The position numbers and the translations under genes are program-made. Positions 37,388-49,846 of a stretch of DNA of 64,000 nucleotides are shown piece after piece. Numbering within the stretch: position 1 is the stretch's first letter; each line of letters begins with the position of its first letter. This stretch comes from Cucumis sativus (Eukaryota > Streptophyta > Magnoliopsida > Cucurbitales > Cucurbitaceae): contig NC_026656.2 in assembly GCF_000004075.3 (NCBI RefSeq), positions 13,330,001 through 13,394,000 of the forward strand. The letters are read 5' to 3'. The notes beneath the pieces are model-generated. The model searched no databases. It was not told the DNA's origin and saw nothing but the letters and a program-made list of their open reading frames with translations.

Positions 37388-37459
37388 CTACAAAATAAAT
37401 AATGACTTTCAGCGACGTTGATCGTTTTTCCCTTCTCTCAGCATTTCTCGCCGGAATCA

Positions 37460-40400
37460 ATGGCCGATTCTCGACCGCTACTCAAGAATCAACAGGAGCT
37501 ACCGGCGTCCTCTGGCAAGGCTCCCCGAGTTGTCTCACTCGACGTCTTTCGCGGCCTTAGCGTCTTTGTTAGTTCTCTCCTTTTCCCTCTCTGGATCTTT
37601 TGATTCACTGAATGCATCTCCTTGTTTGACTAGGTTTTTATTTGAGTTTGGATTGAGAATGCGAGAGCTGAAAAATAATCTAATTGAAGCTGAATCTTAC
37701 TCTTATGTTCAAACTAATGCATTTGATTTAGTTTGGAGCTCGCATGGAGAAATCATTAGTTTCTTGTAACTTATGTTAGTTCGGATTTTGAGTTTTACTT
37801 TGATGACGTTTTACTTCTGTAATGTATGGCATAAGATGAGAATATCATTTCTTCAGTTGTTCAGTTTAGCGAGCAGATTAGAATTTGTTACTGCCTGCTA
37901 AATTCTTGATGATTGATTATTTGATTGAATGTCCTGCTGTGTATAGATGATGATGCTTGTGGACTATGGTGGTTCTTTTTTACCAATTATTTCTCATTCA
38001 CCATGGATTGGACTTCATTTGGCTGATTTTGTGATGCCTTGGTTTCTATTTATCGCGGGAGTTTCGGTTGCTCTTGTTTATAAAGTAAGTGAATGGATTC
38101 AACCAAGAATTTTTATCCTCTTGTTGATTTCTTCGTTCAACGAGCTACTGACCTTTTCTATGAGTGGAAACAAAACTTGTCGAGACGAATCGTGGTTTCT
38201 TCTGTTTTTGTTAAATTTATCCGGATTTTTTCTAAGAGCAAGGATTGCTTAATATAGGAAGTAGAAAGTAAGGTGGCCGCTGCAAGGAACGCGGCATGCA
38301 GGGGCCTGTACCTCTTTCTTCTTGGAGTTTTTCTTCAAGGTGAAGTTATTGCTGTTTATTCTTGGACCAAATATTTTAATATTCATTAGATTATGGTGAC
38401 ATAATCGCATGTGAACTTAGAGTGTCAAATTGTAGTTAGTGACATACTGTGGTTTAGATTTTCTACATTGATTGCATTTGATTAAGATGAATCATCATGT
38501 TTCCAAATTATTTCAGGTGGTTACTTCCATGGAATAACGTCTTTGACATATGGTGTTGATTTGGAAAGCATTAGGTGGCTTGGCATTTTGCAGGTGTTGC
38601 AATTCGTAATCCTGTTTCTTTGTTCAATCGCTACAATTGATATGAACTGCTCATGGCCTTCAAATTATGATTCGCTTCTTATTTGAGTACTATTGTCATA
38701 TAATTGCTTTTTAATTTTACTGTTTCTCAAAGTACATTAGGGGCATTTTTCGTCCTTTCTTTTCTATTTGATGATGTGGCATTTATGGTTAGTTGGAAGG
38801 ATATCTAAACACTCACCATTAAGTTGTACCATAGATAACGACGACTAGAGTTTTAACCTTTATGCTTTTGCTTTCAAGTTGAGCCATGAGTTTTGATTTT
38901 GTTCTTGTTTTGAGTTCTATACCAAGAGGATTGATCATCTTATCTTGTAGAGTTTTCAAACCTTGAGCTAAGGAACTTGTTTTTTGTTTCAAGAGCTTTG
39001 ATCTTTGGACCATTCATGCCTAACTTAATCGTTAGAGTTGAAATCGTATAGATTTATTGGGTTTAGTGTTTGTAAATTTGAGTTTCACCGTTCACATATC
39101 TCAAAGGTTTCTAATTTCAAGCCACTAAGGTTTCATATCATGAAGCATATTCTATAACTATGGTCTAAGTTTATTCCCAGCAGAGCATATAATGATAGGG
39201 TGTCTACTACATAAACGGATGAAGGGAAGATGATTTGGATTTTGAACGATATGATTTCCTCTGCCACTAAATACTTGCCAGATAGCTCAAATGGCTTCCA
39301 AACTAGGATTTTAAGTTGACAAAATAACCTAACATTTAAACTTATAGGCAGGGATTTGGTCTAAATAACTTTTCTTCCTCCTTTCAACATATAAAATCAT
39401 GTTCTGTGTCTCTTTTGATTTATTGTAGAGAATATCCATTGGATACTTGATTGCTGCACTCTGTGAGATCTGGCTAACTCGTTGCACACGTGAAGAAGCT
39501 CAACATACTAAGAGTTTCAGCTGGCATTGGTAAGGATATGACTTTGGCACCATCGTTCATATTACATATGCATTATATCAAGAGTATGTAAATATCAATT
39601 TCATTCTTTTTTTAGGTGTATACTGTATAATGCTGTTAAGAATTTTTTTTTTAATATATTACTAGATATGACCTCTTTATGATATTTGTATACATGAGTT
39701 TAGTTGCAAATTTTTCCTATAGGGTTTAACAGACTTTCATATATTTGATGTTAATGGTTCATCAAATTATGTTATCAGAGTCATTGAAATGACCATTAAC
39801 AATAAGCGATTGCTTTTTATAAGAACTTCTCTATTTATCATGTTTTTTTTCACATTTAGCATTTTTAATTTGCAGGTGTATTATATTTTTTCTGTTGTCA
39901 TTGTATATGGGACTATCGTATGGTTTATATGTTCCGGATTGGGACTTTAAAATATCAGCCCCCAGCTCTTCACTTCCACTAAGTGGAAGCTACGTTTACA
40001 AGGTAGGGAAATTCTAAGTACCATATTCTCTTTCTTTTCTCTCTTAGCTTTACTTTTAATATCCAACATTTGCTATTTAGAAAAGGAGAGAGACCAATCT
40101 TCATGATTTGGTGTTAAAGAGGTGAGAATTAGTATTAAAAGGATGAAGTCCTTGCATTTCGAATGATGCTTGTCAAATCCAACGATGTACAATTGCTTTG
40201 GCCTCAAATCTATAGGCTGCCGAACAATATTGTCCTTTATTTGATGAAAGAGAGGAAGAGCTTTAGACTATAAGTTCCGCTGAAAATAAAACCATTCTTG
40301 TTGTAGGTGAATTGTTCTCTTCGAGGTGATCTGGGACCCGCATGTAATTCTGCCGGCATGATTGATCGTTATGTTCTTGGTATTCACCATTTGTATACTA

Positions 40401-43222
40401 AACCTGTCTACAGAAATCTAAAGGTATCAGTGAATCGTTTTTTTTTTTTCATCTTGTAATGTTCACCATTGTCGTGCATTTGGATCAGCCCTAATGAAGA
40501 ATGTGGTTTGAAGGAGTGCAATATTTCCTCCAGCGGTCAATTTCCTGAGACTTCACCTTCATGGTGTCGTGCTCCTTTTGAGCCAGAAGGTCTTTTAAGG
40601 TGAAGATCTATACTTCTTCTCAATAAACTGTATTTATAAAGATTTATGCATTCATTTTGATCCATGGGACTTTTTCAAGTGTGCTCTTTTTTCTTTTGAC
40701 GAGATGTTATGGGGAACGATTGGTGAGGAGAAAAGTGCTTTATAAAATGTGCAACCTTAGTTTTACGTTAGACCATTTGGTTAGAGAGAAATACATAGGA
40801 CAAATATTAACATCGAGATGTAGATGTATGCGATAAAGTTTAACCCCCCTACAAATTGTTTATTTTAAAGTTATGAAATCTTTAGATTGTGGCATTTCGT
40901 ATGCTTTATTGAATACAAGTTATATTTTTTTCCTTAAAAATTGCTATTATTACCTGATTTTTTATCTTCTCGCATCCTGTGTGTTTATTTTGTACTTATT
41001 AATATGTTTCTTTGTTTTCTCAAATAAAAGAGACAAAACTTGCAACCAGACCTTTAAAGACTTTACATGTCCTTAAAATTTCGTCTGCATAATGTTGAAC
41101 CAAGATTTTTATTTTTACAATCAAAATGCGCTAGTGAATGGAACACATGTATATCCGTTAGAAATAGTAGGCTTAGATCAGGTTGAAAGCTAGTTATGTA
41201 ATTTGTTTTGTCCTATTTTTTTATTCAGTTAACCTCGTGTTGCCTATAAATATTTTTCCGTTGTACCTTTATGAGTATTATTTATTACTTTTTTTATTGT
41301 ACTTTTATGAGTATTAGGAAATAATAAAATTATCACACCTTGGTTTTTCTCCCTCCCTTGATCTATAGTAAAGATAACAGACCAATAAACCACATTCACT
41401 TTGTTCCAGACTCAATTATCCCTTTTGATTGATCTTTCATCAGTTTTCTTTTTGTTTGTTTTCATTTCCCCATCTTTGAAATTTTTACAGCTCTTTAACT
41501 GCTACAGTGGCATGCATAATAGGACTTCAGTATGGTCACATTCTTGCCAGAGCACAGGTGAGATTGAGCAATAACTTTGCGTATCTCATTACTCTGATTA
41601 CAAAGTTCACATTTCACACAATTAACTTCTTTCAGTGGAAATTTTAGTATAATGGATATTTTGCTTCTAATATAAATCCACCTTAGAGAAAGCAGTCAGT
41701 TCATCCTTCGTGCTTTTCTTTGATTACCTTGTTTCGGTAAAATATTGTTTACTAATTGCATCGCTTCAACATTTTCCAGGATCACAAAACTCGCACCAAT
41801 GGCTGGTTCTTACTCTCGTTTAAGATTTTGGCTTTCGGAATATTCCTTGTCTTTATAGGTATAAACTTGATGGAAGATCCATTGTTCAATTAACACGTAT
41901 CTATCATCATATCAACTAGGCATGGTCACTCGTTATGGTTTACAATATCTGATTTTGAATTTGATTCTAGTTTTGAAATTATCCTTCAGGTATCCCTGTA
42001 AATAAATCTCTCTATACGGTCAGCTATATGTTGATTACTTCAGCGTCAGCGGGAATAATCTTTTGTGCTCTATATATCTTGGTGAGTTCATCCATTTTGA
42101 TATTTTGGATCGAAGATGAAACTATCATAATTGAAGAAAGACGCTCTCATTTTTCCCTCATTTGTCCGATTGTTATAGCAATTTTCTGATTCAAAATTTC
42201 GGTTAACTATAAAATCCCTACAAATCTCCAAATAAAAAATTTCCCACAAAACTTTGGAAACCGCCATTTTCTGAATTCTTTTTTGAAGGGTCAACCGTAT
42301 TAATAAAACTTTTGAAATTTTAGGAATATTCTTGAAAGAAAATACTAACTGTAGAGATATTTCGAAACCTTTAAAAATTTATAAAAATATTAGTGAAACT
42401 TTTAAAAGTTTAATGGTTGAAACAGTACCAATGATTTCTATAAAAAAGCTAATAGAAGAGTATTTTTAATTCTTTCTTCCAAGTTGAAGACTTTTTTTAA
42501 AACTTTTTTAAGTTTAAGAGTATTTGAAACAAGTGTTCTCTATGATTTAGTCTAAAAATAACAGTATCAGGGCGGCGTCTTATAAAGAACGACTCACTAC
42601 GCTTTTTCCTTGTGTTAAATTCCATCCTATGTAATTTGTGTAACCAAACTAAACGGACAACTAAGGACTTCTGCAGATTTTTCCATTCGAGATCTATGCT
42701 TAAATTTAAATGCCATATTTTTCAGCTTAATACTTATAGTGTTTGTATTTGCTCTTATTTGAACACTTATCCATTGTGTTTACTTTGGTTTGGTTGTTAT
42801 TGTATTTTTAGCATTAAGTCTCTTTTTACCAATTCAATGAAAAGAGTCATTTCCGTTTAGACAAAAAAAAAAAAAAAAAATTGTTCAAGTGAGGTTTGAA
42901 TATATTTTAATTTCTACAGGTTGATATCCACGGCTATCGACGACTGACATGTGCTCTGGAATGGATGGGGAAGCATTCTTTAAGTATTTATGTTTTAGTA
43001 ATCTCTAACATACTCGTTATTGGGCTCCAAGGATTCTACTGGAAATCTCCTAACAATAACATTGTAAGCACTAAACAATGGAGCTATTTATTTGTTTGTT
43101 TGTTCGGTGAGAAGGGGGGAGTCTTTTATTTCTCGCAATAATGGAGACTCATTTCAATCTTGTTTGGACTTGAATTCTTACAGGTGCGTTGGGTTGTTAG
43201 TCATGTCAAAGCTCGAAGTTGA
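37460..43222 (+). CDS. Heparan-alpha-glucosaminide N-acetyltransferase-like membrane protein
   Basis: Plant member of the HGSNAT/DUF5009 membrane acyltransferase family, 418 residues; the plant substrate is not established. Thirteen in-frame exons: 37460-37567, 37947-38084, 38258-38339, 38517-38593, 39429-39529, 39876-40002, 40307-40423, 40514-40599, 41491-41557, 41780-41858, 41990-42081, 42920-43063, 43184-43222. Family landmarks: RVVSLDVFRGLSVF at the N-terminus; MMLVDYGG and SHSPWIGLHLADFVMPWF, where H53 aligns with the acetyl-accepting His of animal HGSNAT; WLGILQRISIGYLIAAL; DPEGLL-like FEPEGLLR; the terminal WMGKHSLSIYVL helix. Many hydrophobic segments indicate a polytopic protein. The last exon encodes IVRWVVSHVKARS, which resembles the tail of other plant members. 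An alternative 3' end is possible (see findings). Confidence 0.92.
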
Positions 43223-45301
43223 AATAATTCTGAGTACCTTTGCAGAGTATTCAACATTTGGGATTTTGTTAACTTGCCATGATAATCTAGTGCATGTTGG
43301 GTGAGTGATTTGAAAATTATTCAAAATCATTTTTATCCTATTTAAAATTACTTTGAAACAGGTCTTGAATCACTCAAAATTAGTTTTGACTGACTAAAAG
43401 CATATTTCAAAGTAATTTTAAAAATATAAAAGATGGTTTTAATCATTTTAGAATCATTCCTAAACATACTCTTACTTATCAATAAACCCACAGTGCTCAG
43501 ATTTATCCACCATGTTCAAAATCACCTTGCAAATAATGAGCAAAGATTTGAAGTCGGTAAGAAGGCAATGGAGTCATCGGGACGATGATCATTACTTGAT
43601 TTGTAGTGTTGGTATGTATGTTATATATGTTTAACATTGATTAAAAAAAATTGTAGCTGTATTCACGTGTGCAACTCCTAGAACTGAGAATTCTTTTTAT
43701 TATTCCCTTTGAAGGGGAAAGCCTTTATTAGCCAACGAGGTTTTGACTTAGGAGCTTGAACATTTGATGGGGTGTTCTAATGTTTATAATTAATGAAAAT
43801 TTCACAATATTTACGAGAAAAACTGATTGTTTATTTTGATGTATGCAATGTATATTTATATTTTCTAGTACATTAACAATATATTCAACCCATACTTAAA
43901 ATCTCAGTGGGGAGGTGATCAATTTTCAACTTGGAATGTAAAGAATGAACTAAAACATTATAACAACAAAGAGTATAACAAAAAGAGATTTCTCCTCACA
44001 CTTGCAATAGTTTATTAACAGGAATTTAGTCCTTATGAAGTCTAAGAGACTCATGATTCAAAAGCTTAATCACTTCTAGATATTAATATCATCCTCAAGA
44101 AGTGGTATCGTAGAAAAAACCTCCAAGAATGGTCATAGCCTAGGATCTTGATCTCTTTTTTAAACTCTTTTGTAATTAATAAAAAAAAACCATTAAACAA
44201 AAACCTAGAAACCAACATGAAAAAAATTTAAAATTTAAAAATATAGTTTTCAAGGAGGGTGGACGAATGAACTTGACACATTATGTAAGGACCTAGTTAA
44301 CTTCAAATATATGACATGGAAGGATATATTTAACTACAAATATGCAATGTCGTGATAGCTCCTCCAATGAGAAATAAGCTCATGTTGATAATCGAACTTT
44401 CTGCTTACTACTACTATAAACACACAATACACAATGATAGCTACATGATCTACAAGTAATCTACCAAACTAGGAAGCATTTCTTTGTTGTCGTGGAAGCA
44501 CAGATTGACTTGGAAGGAAATCTAACTCGTACGAGATGGAACTGTTATCAGTAAGTCAAAATTACTCGTTCTTTACTATATTTGTTAAGAAGGGGGAGAA
44601 AAAATGATATCCTTTGTTTGGGTTAATTCGTACTTGTTGAAACAAAGGTATTCACAATGAAAGAAACACAATCAAAGTAAGTTGCTATTGTCAAATATAT
44701 TGCTACATGGTACATTGCAATCTAAGACATGTGACCTTACAATTTTCTCTTCACTTAAAAGGAGAATTATGTAGCTTTGCCAGAAATCTTTTACAGAAAT
44801 AACTTCTTTTCGAAACTAAAGAAGAAAGGCTTTAGATACTCCCAACTACTAGAATTCCGATCTTCCTTGAAAATCCTACACAAAACGAAAAAGAATATAA
44901 AATTCAATCAAGCAAAGGAAACCATGGTTAGAAATTAAAAAAAAAAACATAATTTCAGCCAAACAGATACACTTTGTTACAACAGAGAAAGGGGAGCAAG
45001 GGTAAAAAGGAGTAAAACACTTGGTTGCACCATCTTTTCGCAGCCCACCCACCCAAGTGCCTAATTCCAAGTTGCCACATCACAAAAATTTCTTTTTTAA
45101 AAGTACTTTTTCACTTTGAGATTGAAAGAGATACATGAATATGGGTGCATTTAGGTTGCACGTACGTAGAAGAACGTCTTCCTTAGCAGGGAGTAAAAAA
45201 CAATAAAAGGAGGAAAACATGCATCAAGCATATGGAGAGAGAAAAAGTTGCATGAAGGAACTAACTTGACTTATGAACCAGAGCCACTTCTAAACAATAC
45301 C
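43223..45301. other. Convergent 3' flanks of the HGSNAT-like and SYF2 genes
   Basis: Contains both 3' UTRs. A short palindromic region near 43310-43460 has GAATCACTCAAAATTAG and TTTTAAAATCATTTTAG-like phrases. Nothing coding is recognised; the reverse frame at 44876-45070 has no resemblance to any family. Confidence 0.6.
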
Positions 45302-47174
45302 TTAATCAGGTAAGGCAGTTCCTCGCTCAAGATTGTTTTTGATCTCCAGAGTGTATCTACCAAAGGCCCGCTCAATCTTTTTGTTGAAATGCTCATTACG
45401 GTCATTGATGGAATCGATATCCTTGTCTTCATGGAACTTCCTCCTACGGCTAAACGACTTTCGCTTCTCATCTCGGTCTTTGAGTTCTTTCACCATATTG
45501 TCAATCTTATCCTCTGAAATCTTAGGTGCCTGCAGTGTAGAGGGGAAAGCTACATCCTAAGAAATCTAGTAATTGCATCTACGGTCGAGACTGGAAATTA
45601 TACAGTGGAACTAATATTACCTTTCCATACTGAAGACTTGAAGCCTCACGGTAGAACTCAGGATCAGATTCTTTCATTTTATTATATTCCTCAAGGTCAA
45701 TATTTACATTCTTCGTCCTCTTTTTGTATGCATTATACAACGTTTTCTGGTTAAAGACTGTCAAAACAAACGTAGTTTAACCTTTTTGTAATACAAGTGT
45801 TAACATAGTGCAAGAAATAGGTCAAATACAACCAGTTAAGTAAACTTTATACCCAAGCCATCCCCCATCCCTAAAGAAAAGTAATTACATTGGAATATGA
45901 TACAAATCAAAATTAAACCATCAATTTAATTGGCTCTGTACCAGAGAGAAACATGGAGGACTATAGCTATGAAAAACCATACTACATGAATAAGAAAGAA
46001 GATATCAGCAATGGCAAGAGTTCACACCAATTAGTGCAGGAGTATGCATACGTATCCTAGACATCTCACCACATAATATCTATATCCTAGAATCAGATCA
46101 TGTTTCCATCATCAACCAGTATAATAGGGTTCCTTATCAAATTACTAAAAGATGCATCTGTCTATACACACAAAGCTAAAATCAGCATAGTATAATTTTA
46201 TGTCAAAGGGAATTATAGGTGCAGTTGCATGTATTCAAAAGAGCCCATGTGCACAAAAGAATAGAGACTCACCATCCCATCCATAGGGAGCTGGATCCTT
46301 CTCCCATTTCTTATATTTGTTTTCTGCTGCCTCTTGTGTATCTAACATATATGCTTTTGTCATATCCAAGCCATTTGCATCCAAAAGCTTCCCAATTTTC
46401 TTCTTCCGATCCTCAAGCCACTTTTGTTTAGAAATGCCTCTTGATTCTGATGGAGGTTCCATTTTCTTTTTCTCAGCAGCAATTGCTGTTTGATTAGCTT
46501 TCCGAGCCTCATTCTGCATCCACCATTCCTAAGTCAATGACTACTCAATAATAATTGATCGTTATTTTTTAAAAAAATTATAGAAAATTACCATCTTAAG
46601 CCTAATTTCAAACAATTTCTTCTTCCTCCCCGTGAGCTTTGTGAAGTCTCCTTCCACATTTTCCTCGCCACTAAATTTGTCAAGATCACCATCACTGTGC
46701 CCTTCTTCATCAGGCTTTTCATCATGAAGATCTTCATACTCATCAGGAGGCACAAAACTGGAAGAACCACTACTTCGACCAGCTTGTACAGTTTCTGATG
46801 AAGTGGGAACTGTGATCGCAATTCACAAGAAAAAATTAAATGAGAAGGAAAAGGTAACTAATGACATAATCAGAAAACTGAAGGGTGGAGGGAATCAAAG
46901 ACGATTAAGCAATTTATAGAGCCAATTTTGAAGAAGTAAGTAAATCGAAGAGGGCGTTAATAATTCGATAAAAGGGTAAGCAGTGATGACAATTAGAGAA
47001 AGTTATGATGCTCAAGGTAACTGCAAAGACATTGCAGTATGCTACAAAACCTGGCTCGTTTTTCTGACTCCGGGCTTTCAATTCAGCTATTACTTTAAAG
47101 CAGTACTCGCTACATTCATGATAAGGATTAGAAGCATTTCTACAATCAGGGTGTACTCTTCCTTCATCAGACAT
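45302..47174 (-). CDS. SYF2: Pre-mRNA-splicing factor SYF2
   Basis: Predicted component of the Prp19-associated spliceosome complex, nuclear, 315 residues. Five exons on the minus strand: 47174-47051, 46809-46592, 46513-46273, 45757-45621, 45529-45302, all GT-AG and in frame. The SYF2 domain runs from GRKKKLFEIRLKM through SKQKWLEDRKKKIGKLLD, KWEKDPAPYGWD, VFNQKTLYNAYKKRTK, YNKMKESDPEFY, to the basic FSRRRKFHEDKDIDSINDRN tail ending ALPD. Human SYF2 is shorter because it lacks the plant N-terminal extension. That extension starts MSDEGRVHPDC and carries a C11-x7-H19-x-C21-x3-C25 motif around SNPYH, shared with the PEARLI 4 neighbour. An acidic stretch (DEYEDLHDEKPDEEGHSDGD) follows. I recall At2g16860 as the counterpart. 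The leader is probably spliced (exon about 47930-47785). Confidence 0.95.
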
Positions 47175-47824
47175 CTCTGCAACAACTTATCTTACTCCAA
47201 TAATACACTGCAAATAGAGACACAATTAAATGGAGCTCAAAAATCTTATAAAAGGATTATGGGCTCTTAAACCCATAAACAAAACAACCGTAAAAGGGCA
47301 TCATTGAATGCAATGGTCGCATTACATGATCAATCAAACAAGAAAAAAAAAAAACATTCAAATTTCCAACTGAATCTTGTTAAATCAACCGAATTTATCG
47401 AACCAACGCAATTATTCGATGGAAAATTGATTCTTTTACATATGCCTTTATATGTTCCAAAATAAATTCCTGCACCAACTAGAACAATTCAACTTCCGGG
47501 GAAAAGAAGCGAAGAACAGCAACATAACACAGGATTGAGTCCACTAAAACATCCAGAAAAACAGACCCAAAAAGTGGGGGAAACAACAATCCTTTTTATT
47601 GTTCGTATTCCCGGAAAGCGAACAAGCAAGAAAAAAAAACAGAAATAGCAGCATGAAAACAATCGCTACTTCCAGTCAAATCTTGCGATGCAAAACAGAA
47701 ATTCAAGGAAAAGCAAGCATAGGAAACTATGAGAAAAGTAATAAAAGAACGAGTGGTGCTAAAAGAGAGCTACAGAACAGTACCTGAAGCCTAGGTTTTT
47801 CCGCTTGGGTTAGAACACGTAGAA

Positions 47825-47880
47825 GAGGAGGAGGAGGAGGAGGAAGAGGAAGAGGAAGAAGAAGAAGGAGAAGAAGGGAA
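47825..47880 (-). repeat. GAGGA/GAAGA purine tract in SYF2 5' leader
   Basis: About 55 bases of GAG, GAA and GGA triplets on the plus strand, i.e. a CTC/CTT pyrimidine tract in the SYF2 transcript close to its presumed start. CT-rich leaders are common in plant housekeeping genes; length polymorphism is likely. Confidence 0.8.
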
Positions 47881-48186
47881 TAGATTCCTCTTCGCGTTTT
47901 GGGAAGAAGGGAGAAGAATTGCACAAGATCCCTCCCAAAATTATAAATAATTATACTCTTTTCTCTACCACTTCCAAATTAAAGTTTAAGAAAAATCTAT
48001 CAATTTCTTCTCTTTTTCTTTTTTATTTCATGAGAAGAAAAAAAATATTCTTTTTAGTGGTATTATGATCATACCAAAATGAATCAAACTATAAACACAT
48101 CCATAAAAAAGTTATGACCATAGCAAAATGAATCAAACTATAAAAACATTCATATAAATAATTGGTATCTATCATTTTGATAGAAT

Positions 48187-48330
48187 TAGGGGTGCAAGAA
48201 TAAACTATCCAAACCACATTATATGAATGAGTTAGTTTATAACGTGGGTTTAGTTGGGTTTGATTGAAAATTTTGGTCTTTTTTAGGTTGGGTTTTGAAA
48301 AATTAAGTTTAACCCAACCCAAATTAATAT
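48187..48330. mobile_element. Possible hAT-type element terminus
   Basis: Begins AGGGGTGCAAGAAT, the kind of terminal inverted repeat found in plant hAT elements, followed by blocks GGGTTTAGTTGGGTTTG, GGTTGGGTTTTG and AACCCAACCC. A second CCAACCCAACCAACCCG block at 48757-48775 may mark the other end. No transposase is present. Confidence 0.35.
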
Positions 48331-48367
48331 ATATATATACATATACGGAGTTCATATGGAAAATTGG

Positions 48368-48690
48368 AATCTTGGGTCATCTAGTGCAATTAAGGCCATA
48401 GATTGAATAAAATAAAGACAGAATTCTTTTCATTCTAGGCCATCTCAGTATCACTAAGCCCGGAATCCAATAACTAAAGGAATAAGTTTTTCATTTCGAA
48501 CATCCCAAGGTGTCCAAGGTTGAATAAAATAAAGGCAAAATGTTTTCATCTCGATGCCACTAAGACCCGAGATCCTATAACTAAATGAAGAAGTCTTTCA
48601 TCTCGGAGGATTGCATACTCGAAATCAAATGACTTAAAAGGTGAATTCTTTCATCTCGGTGCAACTAAGGTTCGAGATCATGTATCATGA
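48368..48690 (+). repeat. Degenerate minisatellite, about six units of 51-60 bp
   Basis: Units begin near 48368, 48426, 48486, 48542, 48593 and 48646. The best-conserved core is TTTCATCTCGGTGCAACTAA followed by a GGTTCGAGATC-like part and an AACTAAA-like tail. Two units share TTGAATAAAATAAAGRCA. Unit divergence is high, so this is old. It has no open frame. Confidence 0.75.
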
Positions 48691-49846
48691 TCTAGACGAT
48701 CCTTTAAATTTGAAAGTCATCCTAGAAACACAATGCAATCCTACCACAGACCCAATCCAACCCAACCAACCCGAAAATATGAATTGGATTGAAACGAGAA
48801 TTTTTCTATTTTTTACTATTAATATATTGTTTTTTTTGTTAGACAAATTATATTTAAGGTTCATGTACTTGAACCTAAACTTCACCTTTGATAAAATAGT
48901 TTATTGTTGGGTTGTTTTAGAATTATTTTCTATTAACTATTATCATTTTCAAAATAAATTTTGTAAACATATCTATATATTGTGTTATGCATACATTTGG
49001 ACATGAGTGATGAAACCTAAACCAAAAATTCAAAATCTAGAACCCAATTGAGCACAAGGAGAAGAGAGGAAATTTTAACCAAAAGCCCAAAGCTAATATG
49101 CACTACCTAGTCAACCTCCCCATTTGATGAACGAGGCATGCATGGATCCATTTAGGCATACATATCTTAGACATCTCACCATTGGTCAAGCTCAGGTGGA
49201 GTGTTTTTCACTTATTATGTTAAATGGATGGCTTGACCTATTTAGATTAAGAATTAAACTAATATGATCTTAAAACGTTGATTCAAATATCTTAGCTGAA
49301 AATAAGTAAGGTGATGACTAGGTGATTCAAGACGCTTCGAGGTTGACACTAACAAATTGCTTTTCTTTTTGTGCAAAATTTCAAGTTCAAGTGGTTACTG
49401 CTCTCATTTTAAATGAAACGAGCATAGTTAATATAATTCATAATATCAAATGCTAAATTTTAGCCAAGGGTAAATGTGAACATCAATAAAGGAAAGCTTA
49501 TAAGGTAGAAGAAATCTTTCCATTTTGTAATTTCTATGTCTAAAAACCATTATTGATCAAGTTCCTAATATCTTTAAAAAAATCACTTATCTAATAGATA
49601 TTCAAAGTTAAGAGTCTCACCAGTTAAATTTCCAACTCTACACAGAAATAAAAGGAAAAATAGAATGGAAAAACGGCAAAAACAAAATATATGCAAGAAC
49701 TAACTGCCATGAAAGCTCAAAACTTGTTATTCGTTACATCTTTTTGTATGATAGTATTTCTGTTCTAGCTTCCCTAAGAGTTAGCCTCGTAGGAGGTTTC
49801 ATATGATCTTTAAATGACAGCAAATCATAAATCAGTACCACAAACT

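Larger units (their letters stand above)
47175..49846. other. SYF2 leader and repeat-bearing intergenic region
   Basis: 47213-47784 looks like a leader intron of SYF2 and 47785-47930 like its first, non-coding exon, with a long purine tract on the plus strand (47825-47880). 48187-48330 resembles the end of a hAT-like element, and 48368-48690 is a degenerate tandem repeat. The remaining sequence to the PEARLI 4 stop codon is AT-rich with no gene seen. Confidence 0.55.

Noticed and set aside
37530-37769. 79-codon frame overlapping exon 1 of the HGSNAT-like gene
   Set aside because: Lies largely in intron 1 and is in a different frame from the conserved N-terminus.
38819-39013. Lys-rich reverse frame in HGSNAT-like intron 4
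   Set aside because: Gag-like composition was considered, but there is no motif or neighbouring element; too short to call.
43494-43588. Last exon of the HGSNAT-like gene after donor 43063
   Set aside because: Phase is wrong with donor 43063; the 43184 exon gives the family-like tail. Kept only as an alternative with donor 43106.
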